36,921 bases of DNA from an uncultured Clostridia bacterium (GCA_944384425.1 CALWTI010000007.1:1-36921), one strand, 5' to 3'; positions 25,448 to 32,888 are shown, counted from the first letter of the stretch. The notes: a model not told the origin generated them from the letters alone. A program made the numbers and translations.

Positions 25448-27253
25448 ATGCCAATATCGAAATATCACAGAGTTTACAAATTTAAAAACGGAGCAACACT
25501 TATTTATTTTAAGCACAACGTGAACAACACCACAAGAGTTACAGGTGGCTTCATAAGTGGTGCACAAAAAGATATCATTCCAGGCACTGCTCACTTTTTG
25601 GAGCATATGATGGGTAACCTTGGTGATAAGCAAGATTTGGTGAGAAGAAGTGATATACATACAAATGCTTTCACTACTTCAAGCTGTGTTTGTTTTGAGT
25701 TAAACATTCCAAACAAACATCTTGACAAAGGCTTTGATGTTTTGAAGTATATGACCTTCAACAATGATTTTGACCCAAGTTATTTTGAAAATGAGCGCAA
25801 AGCCATACTTCAAGAAAATATTTTGTATTCACAAGAAATAAAACATTTAAACGATTTGTATAATTCGTCATATACAGGTCAAAAAATTCTCGGAAGCGAA
25901 AAAGATATAAACAAAATAACAATAAAAGATATTCAAGACTATAAAAAAGAAAATTTTGTTTCAGAAAATTATGTTATTTGCGTAACAAGTTCTCTTGATT
26001 TTGACACAATCAAACAACAAGTTGAAGAAACCATCATATCAAATCTTCCAAGTGACCCAAGTAAGAGAAACACACCACTTAAAGCAAAAAAGATAGATGC
26101 AAAAAGTTACTTTGTTTATGAGCCAATTGCAAATGTCAAGACGCTTCAACTGACTTTTGCTCTTGTTTCTAATATGTCTATTGAAAATGTAAATATTTAT
26201 GAATATGTCGATAATTTTATTTTTAACGATTCTTTTTCGGGACTTTTATTGGATAAATTCAGAACAGAAAAAGGTCTTGTTTACAGCGCTCAGATGCACA
26301 ACGAATTAGGCGATAATAACAACGTATACAAGGTTTTTACAGTCACCACATCAAAAGAGCATGTCAATGAAATAATAGAGACACTTGCCGAAGTGCTTGA
26401 TATAGCACGTCAAGGAATGTCAGAAAAGGAATATGCTGATTACATCTCGAAACTAAAAACAATAGAAACTGATAGAAGAGTTCAACAAAAATTTTTGGAT
26501 TCATCTGAAATTTTGCAAAGGTACATGCTGGGCTGCAAACTATGGTTTAATAACCCAGTTCACAAAGCAGTTAAGATGACCAGGGAACAAATAAATAATT
26601 ACTTAAGCAAAACATATAAAAATAAACCTATTTATTTTGACCTTTTGGGAGATTTTGATATTCAAGATGTCTATTCTCCAATGGCAATTCAGAAAATGAC
26701 AAAATCCAAACGCTTTGAACTTGTCAAAGAAATGTTTGGTAAAAATGTATGTTACTATTCATCCAAAACAGGTGAAGATGTTGACGAAAAAGAATTTGAA
26801 AACGAAAGCAAACACAAAGGGTCAGTACAAATCAAACAATCACAGTCTGAAGGTTCGGCTAATGAGCTACTTTTGGCGCTTGCAAATGCTACACTTGATG
26901 AAAGACTTCTTATGCTTGAAAGAATATCAAAAGCGGTTGGCGTTGATGACCTTGAATTAAGATTAAAAGAATTTAATTCAAAGAGGAAACTGATTGAGGC
27001 GTTTGCTAAGAAATTAAATGTTGCGCTTGATTTAATACAAGGCACAATGGAAGAAATTGCAAGTGGCAATGAAGATGCAGACGAAACTTTGCAAAAGTTA
27101 AGAGAGCTTCCTCTCAGCACAAGACTAGAACTAATTAAAAAGTACGCAGCTAAATATAAGCTTATATTAAATTTTGGCTCGCAAAACGCTGATAAACAAG
27201 AAGAGTCAAACAGTCAAGAAAAGTCAAACAATCAAGAAGAGATACAAAAATAA
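25448..27253 (+). CDS. M16-family zinc peptidase with C-terminal extension
   Basis: 601 residues. Zinc-binding HxxEH is HFLEH (H49, E52, H53); the third ligand is probably Glu124 in ENERKAILQE, at the spacing usual for M16. The second, inactive-type half carries the conserved LLLDKFRTEKGLVYSA stretch (R/Y pair that binds substrate). The M16 fold ends near residue ~425. A further ~175 residues (helical, charged, leucine-rich, then a tail built of QEESNSQEKSNNQEE units) are not typical. Bacillota usually carry two adjacent M16 genes; here there is one, which may act as a homodimer. No signal peptide, so cytoplasmic. Own promoter and terminator. Confidence 0.85.
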   Translation: MPISKYHRVYKFKNGATLIYFKHNVNNTTRVTGGFISGAQKDIIPGTAHFLEHMMGNLGDKQDLVRRSDIHTNAFTTSSCVCFELNIPNKHLDKGFDVLKYMTFNNDFDPSYFENERKAILQENILYSQEIKHLNDLYNSSYTGQKILGSEKDINKITIKDIQDYKKENFVSENYVICVTSSLDFDTIKQQVEETIISNLPSDPSKRNTPLKAKKIDAKSYFVYEPIANVKTLQLTFALVSNMSIENVNIYEYVDNFIFNDSFSGLLLDKFRTEKGLVYSAQMHNELGDNNNVYKVFTVTTSKEHVNEIIETLAEVLDIARQGMSEKEYADYISKLKTIETDRRVQQKFLDSSEILQRYMLGCKLWFNNPVHKAVKMTREQINNYLSKTYKNKPIYFDLLGDFDIQDVYSPMAIQKMTKSKRFELVKEMFGKNVCYYSSKTGEDVDEKEFENESKHKGSVQIKQSQSEGSANELLLALANATLDERLLMLERISKAVGVDDLELRLKEFNSKRKLIEAFAKKLNVALDLIQGTMEEIASGNEDADETLQKLRELPLSTRLELIKKYAAKYKLILNFGSQNADKQEESNSQEKSNNQEEIQK

Positions 27254-27277
27254 ACCACAATATGTGGTTTATTTTTT
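27248..27277. terminator. Bidirectional terminator between M16 gene and 27269-27604
   Basis: AATAAACCACA / TGTGGTTTATT around loop ATA, with A and T runs on the sides. It overlaps both stop codons. Confidence 0.85.
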
Positions 27278-27604
27278 GTTTTGAATATTCAATCTTTTAA
27301 TTAGCACAACGTGTTTAAAATCACGCTTGATTTGTTCGTTTGTAGGGAAGAATGGGAAAGACGCTTTTTCGTTTCTTGTCTTTATCACAAATTTTTTGAC
27401 ATGTTCTTTAAGGTCTTGCTCACACTGTGCAACTTCTTCATGAACAACATCTTTCATAACAATTCCGGGAACAAAACCGTGAATTTTGCCGTTTTCACGA
27501 GTAAAAACAAGAGGAATGCTAATTTTTGAATCATCTTGCTTGTTTTCTGGTGCTTTTTCTTCTTTTTGTTCAAATGCAAAATAGTTACGTTTAACAAATG
27601 CCAT
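27269..27604 (-). CDS. Small protein of unknown function, 111 aa
   Basis: 111 residues from ATG 27604 (MAFVKRNYFAFEQ); GAGGG six bases upstream decides this start over one ten codons earlier. After a charged linker, a domain reads ISIPLVFTRENGKIHGFVPGIVMKDVVHEEVAQCEQDLKEH and closes with FPFFPTNEQIKRDFKHVVLIKRLNI. The strand - GxxxGxxPGI - helix order loosely recalls the HicB-type fold, but there is no HicA partner, so I do not name it. Cytoplasmic. Its promoter lies at the stop of the upstream DUF378 gene on the same strand. Confidence 0.65.
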   Translation of the reverse strand: MAFVKRNYFAFEQKEEKAPENKQDDSKISIPLVFTRENGKIHGFVPGIVMKDVVHEEVAQCEQDLKEHVKKFVIKTRNEKASFPFFPTNEQIKRDFKHVVLIKRLNIQNKK

Positions 27605-27624
27605 AATAACCCTCGATTGCAAAA

Positions 27625-27653
27625 AGTATATCACACAAAAAATTTAAAATCAA
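27625..27653 (-). promoter_or_regulatory. Promoter of the 111-aa gene
   Basis: Minus strand: -35 TTGATT (27653-27648), 17-base spacer, extended -10 TGATATACT (-10 at 27630-27625), 20 bases before the ATG. The -35 covers the stop codon of the DUF378 gene. Confidence 0.6.
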
Positions 27654-27943
27654 TTATTATCTTCCAAAATCGCCTCATCTTCACTATTTTTTCGCTTTTT
27701 TCGTTGAAATAAAATCACTTTTCCTTTATTTTTCAACATATTAAATAAAATAATAAGGCAGGCAACCCCTATCGCAATATACACAAGCCTTGAAAAAATT
27801 GATGCCTGAGTGCCGAAAAAACCTGCAACAAAATCATATTGCAAAAGTCCAATGCTCAGCCAGTTTAGCCCACCTAAAATTAAAACAATAAATGATATAA
27901 TAACCATATAAATATTTTGTGAATATTTTTTAGTTGTATTCAT
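27650..27943 (-). CDS. DUF378 (YuzA-like) membrane protein
   Basis: 97 residues from ATG 27943 (MNTTKKYSQN). The core FIVLILGGLNWLSIGLLQYDFVAGFFG...SRLVYIAIGVACLI is the DUF378 signature (GGLNW then LVYxxIGxA) with two membrane helices. A polar tail of about 30 residues (RKKRKNSEDEAILEDNN) follows. Function of the family is not known. A longer frame upstream (starting MWYCNN) would include the promoter and is rejected. No Shine-Dalgarno; the -10 box ends 7 bases before the ATG. Divergent from greA. Confidence 0.85.
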   Translation of the reverse strand: MNTTKKYSQNIYMVIISFIVLILGGLNWLSIGLLQYDFVAGFFGTQASIFSRLVYIAIGVACLIILFNMLKNKGKVILFQRKKRKNSEDEAILEDNN

Positions 27944-27950
27944 ATTATTT

Positions 27951-27980
27951 ATAATAATAATATTAAAAAAATGTTGACAA
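27951..27980 (-). promoter_or_regulatory. Promoter of the DUF378 gene
   Basis: Minus strand: -35 TTGTCA (27980-27975), 18-base spacer, -10 TATTAT (27956-27951), 7 bases before the ATG. The -35 overlaps the greA -35 on the other strand. Confidence 0.55.
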
Positions 27981-28002
27981 ATTTGTGCTATGTTGTTACA
28001 AT
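27974..28002 (+). promoter_or_regulatory. Promoter of greA
   Basis: -35 TTGACA (27974-27979, full consensus), 17-base spacer, -10 TACAAT (27997-28002) with TGT before it. Transcription should start near 28009, giving a leader of about 60 bases. Confidence 0.8.
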
Positions 28003-28021
28003 ACCACATGCTTATTTAAAG

Positions 28022-28049
28022 GCAAGTGGCATAGCCACTGCGTTTTTTT
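28022..28049 (+). terminator. Terminator-like hairpin in the greA 5' leader (possible attenuator)
   Basis: GCAAGTGGC (28022-28030) / GCCACTGC (28034-28041) with loop ATA and one bulged A, then G and T7 (28043-28049). It lies after the predicted greA start of transcription and before the Shine-Dalgarno AGGAGG, so many transcripts may end as a ~40-base RNA. Confidence 0.65.
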
Positions 28050-28069
28050 AATTATTTAGGAGGCTAATT

Positions 28070-28534
28070 ATGGAGCAAGTATATTTAACAAAAGAAGGGA
28101 AAAAACAGCTTGAAGAAAAGCTTGATTATTATAAAACAGTGAAAAGACCAGAAGTGATAAAAAGAATTGGTCTTGCTCGTGAGTTCGGAGATCTTAGTGA
28201 AAATTCAGAGTATGATGCAGCAAAAGAAGAGCAAGCTCGCATTGAAAGTGAAATAAGTGATATGGAGCAAAAGCTTCATGACTGCATCGTCATCACAAAA
28301 GTTGACACTTCAAAAGTTTCTGTTGGTTGCAATGTCGAACTTTTGAACAACACACTTGGTCAAACTGTGACATACAAAATTGTTGGCTCAACAGAGAGCA
28401 ATCCACTTCAAGGACTTATTTCAAATGAGTCACCAGTTGGCAAGGCAGTGCTTGGCAAAAAAGTTGGCGAAGATGTTGTTGTCACCACTCCAAACGGGGA
28501 CATTCACTTCACAATCAAAAAAATATTTGCATAA
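28070..28534 (+). CDS. greA: Transcription elongation factor GreA
   Basis: 154 residues, usual GreA length. The N-terminal coiled coil begins YLTKEGKKQLEEKLDYYKTVKRPEV and has the tip residues in REFGDLSENSEYDAAKEEQ (the D/E pair that enters the RNA polymerase channel and triggers transcript cleavage). The C-terminal FKBP-like domain holds GxxVELLN and the SNESPVGKAVLGKKVGEDVVVTTP block. It rescues backtracked RNA polymerase. Shine-Dalgarno AGGAGG. See the leader hairpin at 28022-28049. Confidence 0.97.
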   Translation: MEQVYLTKEGKKQLEEKLDYYKTVKRPEVIKRIGLAREFGDLSENSEYDAAKEEQARIESEISDMEQKLHDCIVITKVDTSKVSVGCNVELLNNTLGQTVTYKIVGSTESNPLQGLISNESPVGKAVLGKKVGEDVVVTTPNGDIHFTIKKIFA

Positions 28535-28555
28535 AACATATTAAAAAAAATGTTG

Positions 28556-28587
28556 AATATTGCGTAATTTTTACGCAATATTTTTTT
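28556..28587 (+). terminator. Terminator of greA
   Basis: AATATTGCGTAA (28556-28567) / TTACGCAATATT (28571-28582), loop TTT, T-run to 28587. Confidence 0.9.
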
Positions 28588-28596
28588 GTTTTATAT

Positions 28597-28603
28597 ATCG
28601 ACA
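28597..28603 (-). promoter_or_regulatory. Possible Spo0A box upstream of spoIIE
   Basis: Minus-strand TGTCGAT matches six of seven bases of the 0A box TGTCGAA, about 77 bases before the spoIIE ATG. spoIIE of Bacillus subtilis is switched on directly by Spo0A~P. A six-of-seven match is common by chance in AT-rich DNA, so this is weak. Confidence 0.25.
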
Positions 28604-28679
28604 AAAATACATTATAAAACCAAAATTATTTCTTACCTTTTTTCAAATTTTGCATTTATGCTTGAATGCGAGGTGAGAA

Positions 28680-30962
28680 ATGAGCAAACAAAAATTATTT
28701 TATTCATTTTGTAAATACACATTATTTTTTGGACTTTTTTATTTACTTTCGCGGGCACAACTAAACAATGTGATAAGTCCGTTTTCTTTTGGAATGTTTT
28801 TCGCACTTGTGTGGTGCAATCAAAACATTTTAATACTTTCGCCACTTTACATAGGGGCGTCATATCTTTCGGCTTTTTCGCTATTTGACCTTTACTCAGC
28901 ACTTGCGACTTGTTTTGTAATGATAATAATTTATGGAATACACTTAAAGCTTGGCAAGCGAATACTTCCACAACTTATGATTTTGTATGTGCTTTTGTGT
29001 CAGGCAGTCAGCGTGTTCTTGGATATATACAGCGGAGTGTCCCCCGTTGTTGTGTTTGTGGAACTTGTGTTTGGGCTACTTTATACCTTTGTGCTTATGA
29101 AACTATTTGAAAGTGTTCTTTCTATTGGCTTTGTCAAAAAGTTTACACTAACAAAGGCTATTTGCTTTGGCGTGTTTTTGCTTTCAATATCGTGTGCCCT
29201 TAGAAGTGTTGAAATATATGGCTTTGACTTTGCAAAACTTTTCATTTTAATATCTGCAATTTTTTCTAGTCTGATATTGCCAATAACAGAAGGTGGCTTC
29301 ATCGTCACGCTATTAAGTCTTGGCACACTACTTTATGACAACAATCCCTATCTTGTCGCTCCAATGCTCTTAACATACATAGTGTTGTCTTGTTTTCGTG
29401 GCAAGCACAGAATATTCTCAGTACTTGGTATGCTTGTAGTTGAGTGTATGAATGTGTATTATTTCAATTTTTATTACTCAACATCACTTGTTGTGTTTTT
29501 GCCGTGCTTAATCACCGCAGTTTTCACAATGGTCATACCTAAAAAGTATTACCAAAAACTCAGCGAGCAGTACAACGCAAGCTTTGCATCAAGAAGTTTG
29601 GAAAGTGTTATCAATCGCACGCAAAATGCCATTCATTCACGACTTTTGAAATTATCGCAAGTTTTTTATGAAATGGACAAAGTTTTTCGAAGTATGGTGA
29701 AGGGCAGGGCAAGCGAAGACGAACTCAAAGCACTAATGCTAACCGAACTTAAAGGCAAACTGTGTGTAGATTGTCCAGAAAAAAACAGATGTCACAAACT
29801 TTATGGCGATGAAACAGAAAAAACTCTTTGTATGCTCATTGACAAAGCGTTTACAAATGGCAGGGTGACACTCATCGACATACCAACGACTCTAACGGGA
29901 AGATGTTTCAAAGTAAATCAACTCGTGTATGTGATAAACGACCTTATCTCACAATACAAAAGCTATGCAACTCTTGTTGGCAACATAGACGCCTCAAAAG
30001 TGCTGATAAGCGAACAGCTCTATGGCGTAAGTGATGTTTTGCATCGTCTTGCAGATGAAACAAAAAAGACTGTTGATTTTGATGACGGAATGGAGAAGAA
30101 AATAAGCGACGAGCTTTTATATAATGACATTGTTTGCAGTGATGTGATTGTTTATCACAAAAACGAAAACGTGGTTTCTTGCACCTTGGAAGTCAAAAAA
30201 GAAGACACACTAAAAAGCAAAATACCAAGCATAGTTTCAAAAATAACCAAAAGCAAGATGATTGTTGAGAGTGACCAGACAAGTCCGCACGCAGGTTGGC
30301 AAATTTTAACACTCAAAAATGCACCAAAATATGACATCATATTCGGTACAAGTGCTTGCACAAAGTCGTCATCAACAAAAAGTGGCGACACCTATTCACT
30401 AATAAGAATAGAAGACGGCAAAATTTTGATGGCACTTTGTGACGGTATGGGCAGTGGAGAAAAAGCGCAAAAGACAAGCACCACAGCCATTTCGCTTGTT
30501 GAAAACTTTTACAAGGCAGGATTTCAAAGCGACATAATTCTCTCGTGCGTAAATAAGTTTTTATCCCTTGGTGGTGAAGACACATTTTCTTGCCTTGATA
30601 TGAGCATAATTGACTTAAATAACGGCAGTGTAGATTTTGTCAAACTTGGTGCAACACTTGGTTTTATCAAGCACGGCGACACCACAACAACAGTTGAGTG
30701 TGAAAGTTTGCCACTTGGCATAATCTCCACGCTTTCGCCAACAATAAAGTCCACCATAGTGAGTGCAGGTGATATGATTGTACTTGCAACCGATGGCGTT
30801 GCTGATAGCTTTGCATCAGATGAAGAATATACCGATTTTGTCAACAACACAAAAACACTCAATCCACAAGAGTTAGCCGATGCCATAATGGACAAGGCAC
30901 TTGAAAACAATCACGGAGTGGCGGTGGATGATATGACAATTTTAGTCGCCAAACTATTTTAA
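28680..30962 (+). CDS. spoIIE: Stage II sporulation protein E, membrane PP2C phosphatase
   Basis: 760 residues. About ten membrane helices fill residues ~8-285, beginning with LNNVISPFSFGMFFAL, a stretch typical of SpoIIE. A central cytoplasmic region (~290-560) has the conserved Cys motif LCVDCPEKNRC. The C-terminal PP2C-type phosphatase (~560-760) shows SGDTYSLIRIEDGKILMALCDGMGSGEKA with metal-binding Asp, then FVKLGATLGFI, LPLGI and the final VDDMTILVAKLF. SpoIIE dephosphorylates SpoIIAA to activate sigma-F in the forespore and takes part in polar division. Shine-Dalgarno GAGGTGAG. It points to an organism that sporulates or descends from spore formers. The stop codon lies in the left arm of a palindromic element. 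Confidence 0.92.
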   Translation: MSKQKLFYSFCKYTLFFGLFYLLSRAQLNNVISPFSFGMFFALVWCNQNILILSPLYIGASYLSAFSLFDLYSALATCFVMIIIYGIHLKLGKRILPQLMILYVLLCQAVSVFLDIYSGVSPVVVFVELVFGLLYTFVLMKLFESVLSIGFVKKFTLTKAICFGVFLLSISCALRSVEIYGFDFAKLFILISAIFSSLILPITEGGFIVTLLSLGTLLYDNNPYLVAPMLLTYIVLSCFRGKHRIFSVLGMLVVECMNVYYFNFYYSTSLVVFLPCLITAVFTMVIPKKYYQKLSEQYNASFASRSLESVINRTQNAIHSRLLKLSQVFYEMDKVFRSMVKGRASEDELKALMLTELKGKLCVDCPEKNRCHKLYGDETEKTLCMLIDKAFTNGRVTLIDIPTTLTGRCFKVNQLVYVINDLISQYKSYATLVGNIDASKVLISEQLYGVSDVLHRLADETKKTVDFDDGMEKKISDELLYNDIVCSDVIVYHKNENVVSCTLEVKKEDTLKSKIPSIVSKITKSKMIVESDQTSPHAGWQILTLKNAPKYDIIFGTSACTKSSSTKSGDTYSLIRIEDGKILMALCDGMGSGEKAQKTSTTAISLVENFYKAGFQSDIILSCVNKFLSLGGEDTFSCLDMSIIDLNNGSVDFVKLGATLGFIKHGDTTTTVECESLPLGIISTLSPTIKSTIVSAGDMIVLATDGVADSFASDEEYTDFVNNTKTLNPQELADAIMDKALENNHGVAVDDMTILVAKLF

Positions 30963-31078
30963 AACAAATTTGGGAAAAACACTTTGCACAATGCCCCTTG
31001 CGTACAATCGAGTGCAAAGCACACTCATGTACGCTCGTGACATTCTGCTTTGTGTTTTTCTCCAACTTTGTTTTAAAA
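30957..31078. repeat. 122-base palindromic element abutting spoIIE stop
   Basis: Outer arms TTTTAAAACAAATTTGGG...AAAAACAC (30957-30982) and GTGTTTTTC...GTTTTAAAA (31052-31078) are inverted copies with small mismatches. Inside, CGTACA (31001-31006) pairs with TGTACG (31028-31033) and the 17-base core GAGTGCAAAGCACACTC is at 31010-31026. The left arm includes the stop codon. The same design occurs after lysS (36182-36310). It may act as an RNA fold and terminator. Confidence 0.75.
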
Positions 31079-31355
31079 TTAGTTTTTTGACACTTGTCGA
31101 GCCTCGTCTACGCCACACAATTTTGCGTTTTTAGTTGTTAGCGTGACATTCTGCTTTGTGTTTTTCTCCAACTTTGTTTTAAAATAACTTTTTTAGTTTT
31201 TGCCGAGCCTAGCATCCACCTCGCAATTTTGCGTTTTAGAGTGACATTTTGAACTTTGTTTTAAAATTAGTTTTTTTGATACTTGTCGAGCCTCTTTTGC
31301 GTCACACAATTTTGCGTTTTATTGGTGTTGAGAGTGACATTCTGCTTTGTGTTTC
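31037..31355 (+). repeat. Degenerate ~93-106-base tandem repeats in the spoIIE-methyltransferase gap
   Basis: The 458-base gap 30963-31420 holds no convincing gene. Copies beginning GTGACATT start at 31037, 31143, 31241 and 31334 (spacings 106, 98, 93). Each full copy carries the arm CTTTGTTTTAAAA, then a GAGCCT motif (CTTGTCGAGCCTC in two, TTTGCCGAGCCTA in one) and CAATTTTGCGTTTT. The fourth is partial. They contain right-arm copies of the palindromic element just upstream. Confidence 0.75.
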
Positions 31356-31386
31356 GATTGTTATTTTATGAGTATAAATTTTTAGT

Positions 31387-31414
31387 TTGAAAAGTGTGCA
31401 AAATATGTTATAAT
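31387..31414 (+). promoter_or_regulatory. Promoter of the methyltransferase gene, leaderless position
   Basis: -35 TTGAAA (31387-31392), 16-base spacer, extended -10 TGTTATAAT (-10 at 31409-31414), six bases before the ATG at 31421. No Shine-Dalgarno. The best-formed of the leaderless-type promoters here. Confidence 0.7.
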
Positions 31415-31420
31415 TTTAAT

Positions 31421-32161
31421 ATGCAAAATATATATGATAATGAGCATTTTTTCGCTGAGTATGAAAATATGCGTGGTAAAGAAATCAATGCAAACAATTT
31501 GATTGAAAAGCCGATATTTCTTTCAATGCTTCCATCACTTTCTGGGAAAAGAGTTTTGGATATTGGTTGTGGGAGTGGTGGCTTTTGTAGATTTGCAATG
31601 TCTAGTGGTGCAAGCTTTGTTATGGGCGTTGACTGTTCAAAAAATATGCTGAGCGTAGCCAAAAGTTATGACGATGGCATAACCTATCTCAATTTGCCAA
31701 TGGAAAATTTGAGCAAACTAGATGACAAATTTGATGTTATAACAAGTTCACTTGCTTTTCACTATGTTGAAGATTTTGATAGACTTATAGGGGATATCGC
31801 AAACTTGCTCAAAGACGGTGGCGAACTTATATTCTCGCAAGAGCACCCAGTTGCAACTGCGTTCAAATCACCAAAAGGCGGTGAAATTGACAAAAAAATA
31901 GATATCAAAGGCAAAAGATATTACCTTTTGAGCGATTACAATAACATAGGAAAACGCATAGTGAAGTGGAATGATAGTGGAGTTATTAAATATCACAGAA
32001 ATTTTAGTTGTATTATCAACACACTAATTCGTCACGGTTTTGTACTTACAAGCCTTATGGATAGTTATGCCGATGAAGAGGCAATAAAAAAAGAACCAAA
32101 GTACGCATACCAAAATGACAGACCTTACTTTTTGTTCATAAGCGCAAGAAAGTCTGTTTAA
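31421..32161 (+). CDS. Class I SAM-dependent methyltransferase
   Basis: 246 residues from ATG 31421 (MQNIYDNEHFFAEYENMRG). A GTG nine codons upstream falls within the promoter and is rejected. Motif I VLDIGCGSGGF (~44-54) binds S-adenosylmethionine, GVDCS is the acidic ribose-binding loop, and SSLAFHYVEDFD with LLKDGGELIFSQEHPVATA match the Methyltransf_11/25 group. The EHP stretch is common in small-molecule methyltransferases of Bacillota; the substrate is unknown. Single gene with terminator at 32173-32203. Confidence 0.85.
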   Translation: MQNIYDNEHFFAEYENMRGKEINANNLIEKPIFLSMLPSLSGKRVLDIGCGSGGFCRFAMSSGASFVMGVDCSKNMLSVAKSYDDGITYLNLPMENLSKLDDKFDVITSSLAFHYVEDFDRLIGDIANLLKDGGELIFSQEHPVATAFKSPKGGEIDKKIDIKGKRYYLLSDYNNIGKRIVKWNDSGVIKYHRNFSCIINTLIRHGFVLTSLMDSYADEEAIKKEPKYAYQNDRPYFLFISARKSV

Positions 32162-32172
32162 TAACTTAGAAT

Positions 32173-32203
32173 AAAAATTCACAGGGCGACCTGTGAATTT
32201 TTT
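32173..32203 (+). terminator. Terminator of the methyltransferase gene
   Basis: AAATTCACAGG (32175-32185) / CCTGTGAATTT (32190-32200) with GNRA-type loop GCGA and a T-run. Confidence 0.9.
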
Positions 32204-32216
32204 GTGGGTTTGTTTG

Positions 32217-32245
32217 TAAAAAAATGTTGGTTTTTACCAACATTT
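32217..32245 (-). terminator. Terminator of the rubrerythrin gene
   Basis: Minus strand: AATGTTGGT / ACCAACATT (32244-32236 and 32231-32223) followed by T-run (plus-strand A-run 32218-32224). It overlaps the stop codon. Confidence 0.8.
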
Positions 32246-32833
32246 CAGTTCGTCAGGGACAATAACTTCGCAAACACCTTGTTTTGCCTTGCAAAGTGGA
32301 CATTCTTCCCAAGCTTCGTCGGAAAAGCTTACATAGCCACACGATGGGCATATCCATCTGACTTTTTTTGCTTTTTTGTAAATTGTTTTGTTTTTGAATT
32401 GTTTATAAAGTTCTTCAAAAAGATTTTTGTGTCTAATTTCAACTTCCATAATCATTTCAAAAAGAGTGGCGATGTCATCAAAGCCTTCTTCTTTTGCCGT
32501 CTTTGTGAACTCTTCATATGCTTTTGCCTCGAGTTCTTCATCTTCGGCAAGAAGTTTCAAATTGTCCAAAAGTTCCCACTTTTCTTTGAAAGGGAAGCCT
32601 GCTGAGATGTTTATGTTGTCTATTTGTTTTTCTTCTGCATCTTGAATTTTTGTGTATAACATTCTTGCATGGTTAAACTCTTGATATGCAATTGTGTCAA
32701 CTATTTGTGCAATTGCCTCATAGCCGTTATATCTAAAACCATACTCCACAAATTCATATCTTGTCCTTGCTTGGCATTCGGCAGCGTAGGCACGTGCCAA
32801 ATTTTCATATGTCAAACTGTCTTTTAATTTCAT
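32234..32833 (-). CDS. Rubrerythrin
   Basis: 199 residues from ATG 32833 (MKLKDSLTYENLARAY), chosen because AAAGGAGAT lies just before it. The N-terminal ferritin-like bundle carries diiron ligands in AAECQARTRYEF, the EFNHARMLY helix, EDEELEAKAYEEF and the EVEIRHKNLFEEL helix. The C-terminal rubredoxin domain is WICPSCGYVSF...CPLCKA (two CxxC pairs binding one iron). Rubrerythrins reduce hydrogen peroxide with electrons from rubredoxin-type partners and protect anaerobes from oxygen. Divergent from aspS, with 117 bases between. Firm assignment. Confidence 0.93.
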   Translation of the reverse strand: MKLKDSLTYENLARAYAAECQARTRYEFVEYGFRYNGYEAIAQIVDTIAYQEFNHARMLYTKIQDAEEKQIDNINISAGFPFKEKWELLDNLKLLAEDEELEAKAYEEFTKTAKEEGFDDIATLFEMIMEVEIRHKNLFEELYKQFKNKTIYKKAKKVRWICPSCGYVSFSDEAWEECPLCKAKQGVCEVIVPDELKCW

Positions 32834-32888
32834 AATATCTCCTTTTAACATTTTTATGATGTCAAAAAAGCAAAATAATATACAATAA

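Noticed and set aside
26755..27120. 121-codon minus-strand frame in the M16 gene
   Set aside because: Shadow of the M16 C-terminal region; serine-rich composition mirrors the coding strand, with no promoter or Shine-Dalgarno.
30859..31065. 68-codon minus-strand frame at the spoIIE 3' end
   Set aside because: Built from the end of spoIIE and the palindromic element; no start signals.
31037..31355. Tandem repeats considered as a CRISPR array
   Set aside because: Repeat units are ~100 bases, degenerate, without short constant repeats and unique spacers, and no cas gene is present.
32204..32605. 133-codon plus-strand frame over the rubrerythrin gene
   Set aside because: Shadow of rubrerythrin; Phe/Cys-rich complement of its codons.
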